A stretch of DNA of 29,011 bases from a virus, in IMG/VR virus record IMGVR_UViG_3300025506_000039, positions 1 through 29,011 of that record. The stretch is one strand, 5' to 3'. The translations under genes and the position numbers were made by a program. Of the stretch, positions 7,055 to 13,183 are shown in pieces. The stretch's first letter is position 1. Each line of letters opens with the position of its first letter. The notes under the pieces were generated by a model. That model was not told the origin of the DNA. It searched no databases and saw nothing but the letters and a program-made list of their open reading frames with translations.

Positions 7055-7293
7055 TGGCCAGCCTCTTTCCCTGCGTCGACACCTTCATCGACGAGTTCGA
7101 GAAGCTCCTGCCGTGCGAGCGCGAGAAGGTTCTCGGCGAGATGGCCGCGTTCTTGACGGCCTACCACGAAGGCAGGGAGGAAGCGTTCGCCGATTCCGAA
7201 GACGAGCCACGGGTGCTGAGCGAAGCCTCGGCTCACACGCTGGCCGAGATGATGAACTACTTCGGGGTTCGCCCGAACGGGCCGCTGTCATGA
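7054..7293 (+). CDS. Small acidic hypothetical protein
   Basis: GTG start at 7054 shares its G with the TAG of the previous gene; 79 residues. The protein is acidic and helical (FIDEFEKLLPCEREKVLGEM, AFLTAYHEGREEAF, SAHTLAEMMNYFGV) with no signal peptide or metal-binding motif. It ends at an ATGA overlap with the 45-residue gene at 7290, so the two are translationally coupled. No family recognised; the tight packing and the native-looking composition support a real gene. Confidence 0.62.
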   Translation: MASLFPCVDTFIDEFEKLLPCEREKVLGEMAAFLTAYHEGREEAFADSEDEPRVLSEASAHTLAEMMNYFGVRPNGPLS

Positions 7294-7427
7294 TCCGTGA
7301 GGTCAGCAAGGGCCGCTTCCAACTCTGGACTTCCGACGGCAAGCGTCCACTCGGCAAGGTCGGAACGCGCGAGAAAGCGGTCTCCCAGGAGCGCGCCATC
7401 AAGGCCCGGCAGTCGAAGGGCAAGTAA
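7290..7427 (+). CDS. Small 45-residue phage protein (MIRE...GKRPLG type)
   Basis: ATG 7290 to TAA 7425-7427, overlapping the upstream stop as ATGA and the downstream start as TAATG. The protein begins MIREVSKGRFQLWTSDGKRP, continues LGKVGTREKAVSQERAI and ends in a basic tail. This layout (a short beta strand pair ending in GK-x-LG, then Arg/Glu-rich helix) resembles a family of very small proteins common in phages and prophages, read as strand-strand-helix. Their role is not established. A longer overlapping frame from 6804 is a shadow of the nuclease gene. Confidence 0.7.
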   Translation: MIREVSKGRFQLWTSDGKRPLGKVGTREKAVSQERAIKARQSKGK

Positions 7428-7675
7428 TGCTGAAGACCGTCTCGCTCCGACAGCTTCGGCGCTCGGTCACCGAGGCGGCGCAAGATTCTGAGTGCGCGTA
7501 TCCCCGCGGCGTCGTTCGTCCCATCACCCGGGCCGACTGCGCCGGTGGCCAGCGGCCCTGCCCGTTCGTGAGCTGCAGCGAATTCGGTATTAGTCTCCAG
7601 AGCATTCACCGAATTCTCAATCGCAGGCAATGGGCACATGTGCAACCGGAGGCACCCAATGGCGTCTTTATATGA
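7427..7675 (+). pseudogene. Chimeric ORF: RPCPFVSC gene start joined to homing-endonuclease HTH end
   Basis: An 82-codon frame starting at a TAATG overlap. Residues 1-~48 (MLKTVSLRQLRRSVTEAAQD ... TRADCAGGQRPCPFVSC) look like the beginning of a DNA-binding, sigma-region-4-related family that I associate with Myxococcota and phages, in which RPCP-x-VSC is usually followed by a longer helical domain. Here, directly after VSC, the sequence turns into SEFGISLQSIHRILNRRQWA, the recognisable last helix-turn-helix of an HNH homing endonuclease (compare REFGISATTVDRIGRTQWIH in the gene at 2579). The 3' part is also more AT-rich. I infer an endonuclease inserted here and was then mostly deleted. It overlaps the MuF start by 17 bases. 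It may still be translated. Confidence 0.55.
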
Positions 7676-8594
7676 GGACGTCATTTCGGCTCATCGTCGG
7701 ACATTGGACCGACTGATAGATCGTGGTTCCGTAGAGAGGTTGCGATCAGTTTACGTAAAGGCCGCTTCCGAGGTTATGGCCAAGTTGGAACGATTGGGGA
7801 AAGGTTCAACCAGTTTTTCTCACCATCACCTTCAGATGGCGCTGGCCCAATTGAAAGCCGGGCAACTCTATGTGGACGACCAGATGATCGGCGAACTGAA
7901 CTCAGCTACCAGAGAGGCCCAGGTCGAATCGCTCCACATGCTCGTCAGAGATTATAAACGCCTTGAAAAGCACTTCACGGGTCACGCGCCCGTCCTGCCC
8001 ATCGAGGAAGCGGCACGGTTTGCCGGGGTGATTGATAAGAGCAGAAGCTCACTCCTGCGCCAGCACGCCACCAGTATCAAGCGGTACGGCGCGGCCGTCA
8101 TCGACCAGACCCAGGACGCGATGGCGCTGTCGCTGGCGTCGGGGGAAAACCTCGACGGGGCCATCGGACGAGTTCACGAGGTCATCGGCGGGAACTTCTG
8201 GCGAGCGGAGATGGTGGCGCGTACGGAGTGCGCGTTCGGTGCCAACGTCGTCCACAGCGATGGCATCAAGGAGATTGCGACAGACGACGCGGATCTGTGG
8301 ATGCAGTGGACGGAGTTTTGCTCACCCGATGGAAAACCGCTTGATGATCGCGTAGGAGTTGATAGCATCAGTCTCGCGGGGCAGGTGGTGAAGCCGGGCG
8401 GACTGTTTGTCATGCCGCCGACGGCACCCTTCCCAGACGCGAAAGGAAACGTCAAAGTGAGCGAATCTTTGGTGGGAAAATCGTGGGAGTTTCCTCCGAA
8501 TCGCCCGAATGACAGGGCCACGATTTTGCCCTGGAAGAAAGAGTGGAGGAGCCCAGGTTGGCAATATAAAGCGGGCAGGAGAGTTCCGGTTTGA
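7659..8594 (+). CDS. Minor head protein, MuF/SPP1 gp7-like head morphogenesis protein
   Basis: ATG 7659 has GGAGG (7648-7652) six bases upstream, so it is preferred over the frame opening at 7638; 311 residues. The N-terminal two-thirds is helical. The C-terminal third has the hallmarks of MuF-type head proteins: FWRAEMVARTECAFGAN, then WMQWTEF, DGKPLDDRVGVDS, a GLFVMPP turn, and GKSWEFPPNRPNDRATILPW. These proteins enter the prohead in a few copies and act at the portal vertex in assembly or DNA ejection. It normally sits directly after the portal gene; here the accessory interval intervenes. Its stop overlaps a small gene at 8591 as TTGA. Confidence 0.85.
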   Translation: MASLYEDVISAHRRTLDRLIDRGSVERLRSVYVKAASEVMAKLERLGKGSTSFSHHHLQMALAQLKAGQLYVDDQMIGELNSATREAQVESLHMLVRDYKRLEKHFTGHAPVLPIEEAARFAGVIDKSRSSLLRQHATSIKRYGAAVIDQTQDAMALSLASGENLDGAIGRVHEVIGGNFWRAEMVARTECAFGANVVHSDGIKEIATDDADLWMQWTEFCSPDGKPLDDRVGVDSISLAGQVVKPGGLFVMPPTAPFPDAKGNVKVSESLVGKSWEFPPNRPNDRATILPWKKEWRSPGWQYKAGRRVPV

Positions 8595-8734
8595 ATAGCG
8601 ACAGCGAACTTCAACGGCGCTATGGAAGGTGGACCGTTGTCTCCGAGGAGGAATCTGGTCAGCGGAACGCGCTCAAGGCTCTCATGGCTCGGCGGCAACG
8701 CCTCGGCATCACCTTTTGGATGTTGTCTCGGTGA
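8591..8734 (+). CDS. Small 47-residue protein with TTG start
   Basis: TTG 8591 overlaps the MuF stop (TTGA) and has AGGAG at 8577-8581, nine bases upstream. The protein reads NSDSELQRRYGRWTVVSEEE and continues with a basic helical segment (NALKALMARRQRLG), ending FWMLSR. The YGRWTVV start looks like a genuine beta strand found in some small phage proteins, but the remainder does not resolve into a known domain, so it could be a 3'-truncated or frameshifted relic. It is the last + strand gene before the inverted cassette; the two stops are only 20 bases apart and I see no clear terminator between them. Confidence 0.5.
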   Translation: MNSDSELQRRYGRWTVVSEEESGQRNALKALMARRQRLGITFWMLSR

Positions 8735-8753
8735 ACGGCCGGCGCGCTCCCGC

Positions 8754-10025
8754 CTAGCCGCGCAAGTGGTGGTAGATCCCAGCCTCCGGGTTCTCCCCGG
8801 GCTTGATGTCCTGGCGAATCTCGACCGGCGGCTCGTGAGGTCCGTCGTAGAACATCGAGTAATCCCTGAACGCTCGCCCCAGCATCTTGCGTTCGGTGGC
8901 CGGGCCGGCGTCGAGCCAGTCGGCGCCCGCCTTGAGCTTACCGGCCCGCAGCCGCAGCAGTGACTCGAAGTACTCCTCGTAGGCGGCACCCACGCGCTCG
9001 AAGTTGTTGTTGCGCTCGACCCAGGCGCGGCACGTGAACGGGTCGATTCTGTCGGCGTTGCGGGCCGCCCACACGTACTCGTCGAAGGTGTTACAGCGCC
9101 ATCCCGTGTAGCCGTGAACGACCGTCTCGGTGAAGCCGCCGAAGTCGCTGGAGATCACAGGGCACCCCGACGCCATCGCTTCGAGCGCGACCGCGCCGAG
9201 CGGTTCCACGTAGCGAGTAGGCGACAGCAACGCCTTCGCGGATCGCATGAGTTCGCGACGCACCTTCAGCGACGAGATGCCGGCGTACTTGGCGCCCTGG
9301 GGCCACTCGGCCACGAACGGGGAAGCATCGCCGCGGCCCGTGAGGATGATGGGCGTCTGGAGTTCCCGCGCGACCTGCACGGCGATGCGGACCCCCTTGG
9401 GCTCCAGCATGCGCGTCTGCACCAGGAAGAAGTCTTGCTTGTCCCTTGTCGGCACGACCGGGCCGAACAGGTCCAGGTTGAGCCCCAGCGGAATGACCTG
9501 CCTGTACCACTTGTCGCCGCCCCAGTTGCCCTCGAGGCCCTCGTGGAAGTGCCGCCAAGCGTTCGACAGATACACGCGGAACGGTGAGACGGCCTTCGGG
9601 TAGCCGATCCCGACCTCCACCACGATCTGCGGCAGGTCCTTGATGGCGGGCTCGTAGGGGCAGAGCGTCGCCACGATAGAGCTGTAGGGCTCGCCCCCGC
9701 GGGCCAGGACGATCTGGCGGACCTTCGCCGCGAAGTCGTTCCAGTGCTTCCCGTAGGCGTGGTCGATCGACAGGATGAACGGCTCCAGCGGCCCACGCGA
9801 CCCGTACAGTACGCGCCAGACCTCCTCGCTGGCGCCGTCGACGTGCTCGACCCCGGCGGGCACCACGCTCCCAGGCATTCCGATGTGGATGACCTCGTGG
9901 CCGCGGTCCACCATCATCTTGGCGAAGTACCAGAGTTGCTCGGTGAACGGGCAGACGTTGACCAGGTCCTCGTCGCGAGGATCGATGGTCTGTGTATGGG
10001 CGAAACCTGTTACAAAAATTCGCAT
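8754..10025 (-). CDS. GT4-type glycosyltransferase (GT-B fold)
   Basis: A 423-residue protein. It starts MRIFVTGFAHTQ, the first Rossmann strand of a GT-B enzyme, and has a second nucleotide-sugar domain with FFLVQTRMLEPKGVRIAVQV, IILTGRG, SPTRYVEPLGAVALEAMASG and CPVISSDFGGFTE. The E-x7-E motif is E274/E282, typical of retaining GT4 glycosyltransferases that contact the nucleotide sugar. AAGGGG lies six bases before ATG 10025. The donor and acceptor cannot be read from sequence: host surface glycan, virion protein or modified base are all possible. It is the last gene of an inverted cassette that also has an FkbM methyltransferase, a common partner in glycan decoration. No transmembrane segment is apparent. 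Confidence 0.85.
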   Translation of the reverse strand: MRIFVTGFAHTQTIDPRDEDLVNVCPFTEQLWYFAKMMVDRGHEVIHIGMPGSVVPAGVEHVDGASEEVWRVLYGSRGPLEPFILSIDHAYGKHWNDFAAKVRQIVLARGGEPYSSIVATLCPYEPAIKDLPQIVVEVGIGYPKAVSPFRVYLSNAWRHFHEGLEGNWGGDKWYRQVIPLGLNLDLFGPVVPTRDKQDFFLVQTRMLEPKGVRIAVQVARELQTPIILTGRGDASPFVAEWPQGAKYAGISSLKVRRELMRSAKALLSPTRYVEPLGAVALEAMASGCPVISSDFGGFTETVVHGYTGWRCNTFDEYVWAARNADRIDPFTCRAWVERNNNFERVGAAYEEYFESLLRLRAGKLKAGADWLDAGPATERKMLGRAFRDYSMFYDGPHEPPVEIRQDIKPGENPEAGIYHHLRG

Positions 10026-10028
10026 GAG

Positions 10029-10220
10029 TTACCCCTTGAATCCCGGTGGCCTGCCCTGCCACGCCGGCTCGGGTGCCGGTGGCAGCGTGTCGCCGTCGTC
10101 CGGCATCGGGCAGGGCAAGACGATCATGCTGACCTTCTTCGCCCGGGCGTCGGCCTTGTCCCGATCCGACCAGACCGAATCGACGGCGTTGCAGCAGTGG
10201 ACGACATAGACGGTCTTCAA
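10029..10220 (-). CDS. Small hypothetical protein, 63 residues
   Basis: TTG start at 10220 overlaps the stop of the XRE-sigma gene as TTGA; the stop lies just upstream of the glycosyltransferase. The N-terminal half (MKTVYVVHCCNAVDSVWSDR, then DKADARAKKV) has the strand-helix pattern of small phage proteins whose first strand ends in a W/F and then D-K-A. The C-terminal half is Pro/Gly-rich and likely disordered (DDGDTLPPAPEPAW). No function can be assigned. Confidence 0.55.
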   Translation of the reverse strand: MKTVYVVHCCNAVDSVWSDRDKADARAKKVSMIVLPCPMPDDGDTLPPAPEPAWQGRPPGFKG

Positions 10221-10846
10221 TGCTCGGTGTCTTTCTTATAAGGATTTTCGCATCCGGCTTCCGACGCAAACGCGAAAAACTTCTTGCTGCGCGAGGGATG
10301 ACGTAGCTTGCGCAGGGCCATCTCTTGGATCTGGCGAATCCTCTCCGGGCTCTTACCTAGTGATACGCCTATTTCGTCCAATGTTTTGTCTGCATCTCCG
10401 CCAAGCCCAAACCGTTCCGTAAGGACTTCGCTCTCAATCGGACTCAAGCTCATCAGAGCCTCGCCCATTAGACCCTCTAGCTGCTTGCGTTCCATTTCAA
10501 ACTGCGGACCAAGTGCATCTCGCCTGAGCGAGTCTGGAATCAGCGCTCTTATTTCCTCAGCGTCGAATGAGCGCTCTGCCATTGGCTTGTCCACGGCCAG
10601 CACCACTTCTGGAAACAGATCCTCGGGCAGAACTCGGTAGAACTTCGCCAGCAACTGCGCACTCGGGCACCATCCGCTTTTGTCTTTCTTACTGGTGGGG
10701 GTACACCTGAGATTCTCCAGACTGACGTATACGCCATACGACATCCCAACTTTCTCGGACAGTTCGATCGTGCTGAGCCCGAGCGCTTCCCGCCTTGCCT
10801 TCAGCAAGTTGTTCTGAAGCTTCACGACCATACGAATCGCTTTCAT
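10217..10846 (-). CDS. XRE-type HTH fused to sigma-70 region 4-like domain
   Basis: A 209-residue protein from ATG 10846; ATG 10831 is an alternative. Residues ~12-50 (NNLLKARREALGLSTIELSE, then KVGMSYGVYVSLEN) form a Cro/C1-type HTH. Residues 134-~184 (LSPIESEVLTERFGLGG, then TLDEIGVSLGKSPERIRQIQ and ALRKLRHPSR) match sigma-70 region 4, which reads -35 elements and touches the RNA-polymerase beta flap. There is no region 2, so it is not a complete sigma factor. I infer a regulator that may redirect host polymerase or act as an activator with promoter-reading specificity, perhaps for the cassette or late genes. The gene is more AT-rich than its neighbours. Its 5' side abuts a strong palindrome at 10855-10885. 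Confidence 0.78.
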   Translation of the reverse strand: MKAIRMVVKLQNNLLKARREALGLSTIELSEKVGMSYGVYVSLENLRCTPTSKKDKSGWCPSAQLLAKFYRVLPEDLFPEVVLAVDKPMAERSFDAEEIRALIPDSLRRDALGPQFEMERKQLEGLMGEALMSLSPIESEVLTERFGLGGDADKTLDEIGVSLGKSPERIRQIQEMALRKLRHPSRSKKFFAFASEAGCENPYKKDTEH

Positions 10847-10854
10847 CGGGTTTT

Positions 10855-10885
10855 CGGGGCGGAAACCCCGTCCTTTAGGGCGGGG
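10855..10885. repeat. Palindrome resembling an IS200/IS605-family end
   Basis: CCCCGTCC (10866-10873) and GGGCGGGG (10878-10885) form an eight-pair stem (seven Watson-Crick pairs plus one T-G pair) around loop TTTA. CGGGG at 10855-10859 can instead pair with CCCCG 10866-10870. On the - strand, reading from the FkbM stop codon, the motif is TGACTTCCTCCCCGCCCTAA, which I recognise as similar to palindromic ends of IS200/IS605-type elements found across bacteria and archaea. No TnpA or TnpB gene is present. It may now serve as a terminator for FkbM or as a regulatory hairpin. Confidence 0.5.
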
Positions 10886-10891
10886 AGGAAG

Positions 10892-11596
10892 TCAAGGTAG
10901 GCACACGATGTCGTATTCCCGCTTGCCGTCGTAGGGGTTGAACGGAACCCCCGTGCGGATGTCATGGCAGCGCGGGTACTCCAGCCAGCACAGTTCCCGG
11001 TGTAGCCCCGCGATGGATGAGCCCGCGGCCTCCAGGGCGGCGCCGTTGACCTCGATGACCATGATGGGGCAGCACCGCAGGATCGTCATGCGGGCGCCCC
11101 GCAGTGCCCGGACCTCGTGCCCCTCGACGTCCCACTTGATGAGCGCGGGCGAAAGCCCCAACGAATCCAGCGTGCCGACGATGATCGTCGTGCCACCCCT
11201 CGGCGTGATGCGACTCGCGCCCACGTTCGGATCTCGCGCTATCGACGTCTGCACCTCACAGTCAGAGAGACCCCAGTTGTAGAGCTTCGCGTTCGCCAAT
11301 TCCCCGCAGTTATGCTGGAGGCACGCGAACGACTCGGGCTGTGGCTCGAACGCATGGACGACGCCGGCCTTGGTGGCATAGGCCGCCGTGTGGTCGCCGA
11401 GACTCGCGCCTGCATCGACCACCACGCTGCCCTCGGGTATCAAATCCAGCACCAGCGGAATGAGCCCGCACAGGTCGGCGTCGAGACGGTGTTCCTGTTC
11501 GATCCACCGGCTCAGGTGCGTGTCTTCCTTCAGGACGGCGATCCTTTGCTCGCCTTCGAGGCCGGGGATTGTGCCGGGGGTGTGGATGATGGTCAC
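10892..11596 (-). CDS. FkbM-family SAM-dependent methyltransferase
   Basis: GTG start at 11596 overlaps the upstream stop (GTGA); 234 residues. The SAM-binding core is clear: VVVDAGASLGDHTAAYA with D61-A-G-A-S-L-G, an acidic FEPQP after the second strand, then NWGLSD and IKWDVEGHEVRALRGA, which together are the signature of the FkbM family. These enzymes methylate sugars or polyketide hydroxyls; in phages and bacterial surface loci they usually accompany glycosyltransferases, as here (8754-10025). The likely role is capping or modifying a glycan, but the substrate is not predictable. The stop codon is the first base triplet of the IS605-like palindromic motif, so the C-terminus may have been set by that element. 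Confidence 0.85.
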   Translation of the reverse strand: MTIIHTPGTIPGLEGEQRIAVLKEDTHLSRWIEQEHRLDADLCGLIPLVLDLIPEGSVVVDAGASLGDHTAAYATKAGVVHAFEPQPESFACLQHNCGELANAKLYNWGLSDCEVQTSIARDPNVGASRITPRGGTTIIVGTLDSLGLSPALIKWDVEGHEVRALRGARMTILRCCPIMVIEVNGAALEAAGSSIAGLHRELCWLEYPRCHDIRTGVPFNPYDGKREYDIVCLP

Positions 11597-11811
11597 GGAG
11601 ACTTCCCCGCCGCGTCCCGCTCGGTCAGCATCTTCTCCAGCAGCAGCGCGGTCCCCGCGTGAATCAGCGACCCCTGGGCGGCGCGCTCTATCGAGTGCCG
11701 ACAGAGAGGCTTCAGGTGCCGGGCCGCTTGGCAGATGCCCTGATCGTCGATGATGGCCTTGAGCCTCGCCTGGTGCTCGGGCTTGAGCGCGACCGTGTTT
11801 TTCTGCTTCAT
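11593..11811 (-). CDS. Small HTH-like DNA-binding protein
   Basis: ATG 11811 gives 72 residues starting MKQKNTVALKPEHQARLKAI; the longer frame from 11865 would begin inside the inverted repeat and adds a cysteine-rich segment unlike a regulator. The middle (GICQAARHLKPLCRHSIERA) followed by AAQGSLIHAGTALLLEKML resembles minimal helix-turn-helix proteins in which a recognition helix precedes an A-x-G-x(4)-GT motif. Such proteins often repress their own divergent promoter. It is the first gene of the inverted cassette and lies next to the palindromic site at 11853-11873, which makes autoregulation plausible. The assignment rests on pattern only. Confidence 0.55.
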   Translation of the reverse strand: MKQKNTVALKPEHQARLKAIIDDQGICQAARHLKPLCRHSIERAAQGSLIHAGTALLLEKMLTERDAAGKSP

Positions 11812-11834
11812 GCCCGCCACGGTATCACAATCCG

Positions 11835-11880
11835 CAGCCAATAGACAACATGCAACAAACACCATGTTTGTTGGTGGCTG
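11835..11880. promoter_or_regulatory. Nested inverted repeats in divergent promoter region (candidate operator)
   Basis: CAACAAACA (11853-11861) and TGTTTGTTG (11865-11873) are perfect nine-base inverted repeats around CCA. CAGCCA (11835-11840) and TGGCTG (11875-11880) form an outer pair. A further pair, GTATCAC (11822-11828) and GTGATAC (11902-11908), flanks the whole, and TCGTGA is directly repeated at 11884 and 11900. The site lies between the - strand cassette and the + strand head-tail operon, in a 142-bp stretch (11812-11953) that is AT-richer than average. I could not fix unambiguous -10 and -35 boxes. Confidence 0.6.
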
Positions 11881-11953
11881 AAATCGTGAGGTAGCTTACT
11901 CGTGATACGCTGCCAGTCTGACCAAGTTGTGTTACCCGTAAAGGTACACGACC

Positions 11954-12502
11954 ATGGCCAGCCAAGTAGATCCGAAGAAACTCCAGGACCTATTGAAAAA
12001 CTCCCAGACGTCGGTGCCCGAGCCCGACGACGAGGAGGACGAGCCGGGAGGCACGACGGACGAAGCGGCTGGCGGCGACGAGGAAGAGACCGACGACGAG
12101 GAGCCCGAAAAGGAGGAGGCCACCGTCGAGTCGATCGCCGAGGACCTGAAGCCCGCCGTCGCGACCATCAACGAGATCATCGACGAGTTCCGCACCGGCA
12201 CCGACGCGCAGCCCAAGGCGGGTGTCGAGCAGCTCGAAGAGGAACTGGACGCCGAGACGATTCACGACTTCTGCGCCTGGACCGACGAGGCCGGCAAGAA
12301 GGACTTCCGGGCGTTGGGCGAGCAGCTCGACCTCGAAGACGTCGACGGTTTCGTGGGCTGGTGCCGCGCAGTTCGCAAGATGGAAGAGGAAGGCACCGGC
12401 GAAGGTGGAGGCGACGAGGAAGAGGTCGAGACGGAGCCCGGGGGTGACGAAGGTGGTGGCGGAGACGAGAACGAAGCCGTCGAGACACTCGAGGACGAGT
12501 GA
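11954..12502 (+). CDS. Highly acidic protein, probable virion-assembly component
   Basis: A 182-residue protein; AAGG at 11941-11944 precedes ATG 11954 by nine bases. It has long runs of Asp/Glu at both ends (residues ~25-55 and ~145-182) and a more ordered helical middle (EDLKPAVATINEIIDEFRTG, then an amphipathic segment around LEEELDAETIHDFCAWTDEA). The extreme acidity recalls scaffold or DNA-mimic proteins, but the dedicated scaffold is more likely the gene at 14084. It is the first gene of the rightward operon after the divergent promoter. It ends at a TGATG overlap. Function unknown. Confidence 0.65.
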   Translation: MASQVDPKKLQDLLKNSQTSVPEPDDEEDEPGGTTDEAAGGDEEETDDEEPEKEEATVESIAEDLKPAVATINEIIDEFRTGTDAQPKAGVEQLEEELDAETIHDFCAWTDEAGKKDFRALGEQLDLEDVDGFVGWCRAVRKMEEEGTGEGGGDEEEVETEPGGDEGGGGDENEAVETLEDE

Positions 12503-12753
12503 TGCCAGGCAACCTCAAGCGCCCCCAGGCCGAGCCCGCCATCGGGACCGTCAACACGGATTTGTCGCGGACCCAGGCGCCCGCCGATCCGCGATTCGTT
12601 CGCGACGACGAGGCGCTGCCGCCACCGGACGCCACGGGGCTCTCGGCCAGCGCAGGCAAGGTCGTGGCCAAGACGCCATCGCTCCCGAGCGACCTCGCGG
12701 GATACCCGAGAAACAAGCCGGCGTTCGTCGCGACGCCGAGAAAGCGCACCTGA
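12502..12753 (+). CDS. Small Pro/Ala-rich protein
   Basis: ATG 12502 overlaps the previous stop (TGATG); 83 residues. It is rich in Pro, Ala, Arg and Lys, with no hydrophobic core visible, and is probably disordered in isolation. The C-terminus reads YPRNKPAFVATPRKRT, similar in shape to the ends of the next two small proteins (a P, then N or E with K/R, then an aromatic flanked by P or A). A virion-associated or assembly role is inferred from position only. Confidence 0.6.
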   Translation: MPGNLKRPQAEPAIGTVNTDLSRTQAPADPRFVRDDEALPPPDATGLSASAGKVVAKTPSLPSDLAGYPRNKPAFVATPRKRT

Positions 12754-12754
12754 G

Positions 12755-12973
12755 ATGAGCACGCAAGCCATGTCCCCGGGCCGGCGCAGGGCGCTCGCGC
12801 TCTCGGGATCGAAGATTCGCCCGGACGTTCAGTACGCGGCACCCGACGGCCATCCGATGGGACCGGGCGTGCCGGCGCAACTGGCCACCAAAGTCGAGAA
12901 ACCTTTGCTCGAAACCGGGAGCACCAAAGCCCCCGCGGCCGAGCGTCGTTTGCCGTTCGCGGCGCGAAAGTAA
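12755..12973 (+). CDS. Small basic protein of unknown function
   Basis: ATG 12755 lies one base after the previous stop; 72 residues. The N-terminus is basic (SPGRRRALALSGSKIRPDVQ), the middle Pro/Gly-rich (DGHPMGPGVPAQLATKV), and the C-terminus ends ERRLPFAARK. Composition suggests a disordered peptide-like protein, possibly one that docks on a capsid or nucleic acid. It belongs to a run of three consecutive small genes sharing this style of ending. Confidence 0.58.
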   Translation: MSTQAMSPGRRRALALSGSKIRPDVQYAAPDGHPMGPGVPAQLATKVEKPLLETGSTKAPAAERRLPFAARK

Positions 12974-12990
12974 CCACCGAGGAGAACCCC

Positions 12991-13143
12991 ATGTCCGAGA
13001 TCAAAGACCCCGTGAAAGAGTACGACGCCCAGCACGGCACCCCCAAGGGCGAGACGCCGTTGGAGCCCGACACGGCTTCGACCGCGATGCCGACCAACGA
13101 AAAACCGTTCCCGTTCAAGTCCACGTCCGGCGGCGCTTCGTAG
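12991..13143 (+). CDS. Small 50-residue protein
   Basis: ATG 12991 has GAGGAG (12979-12984) six bases upstream, a strong site, and the frame runs to TAG 13141-13143. The protein begins MSEIKDPVKEYDAQHGTPKG, is acidic and Pro/Thr-rich, and ends NEKPFPFKSTSGGAS. It follows two genes with related C-terminal patterns. It is too small for a confident fold. The good ribosome-binding site and clean placement between neighbours support translation. Confidence 0.6.
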   Translation: MSEIKDPVKEYDAQHGTPKGETPLEPDTASTAMPTNEKPFPFKSTSGGAS

Positions 13144-13183
13144 TCGCGGGCTGGAACCATCACACCCTTCAGGAGAAGAACCA

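Noticed and set aside
8735-8753. Terminator between convergent genes
   Set aside because: Only 19 bases lie between the two stops, and I could not find a convincing stem followed by a T-tract.
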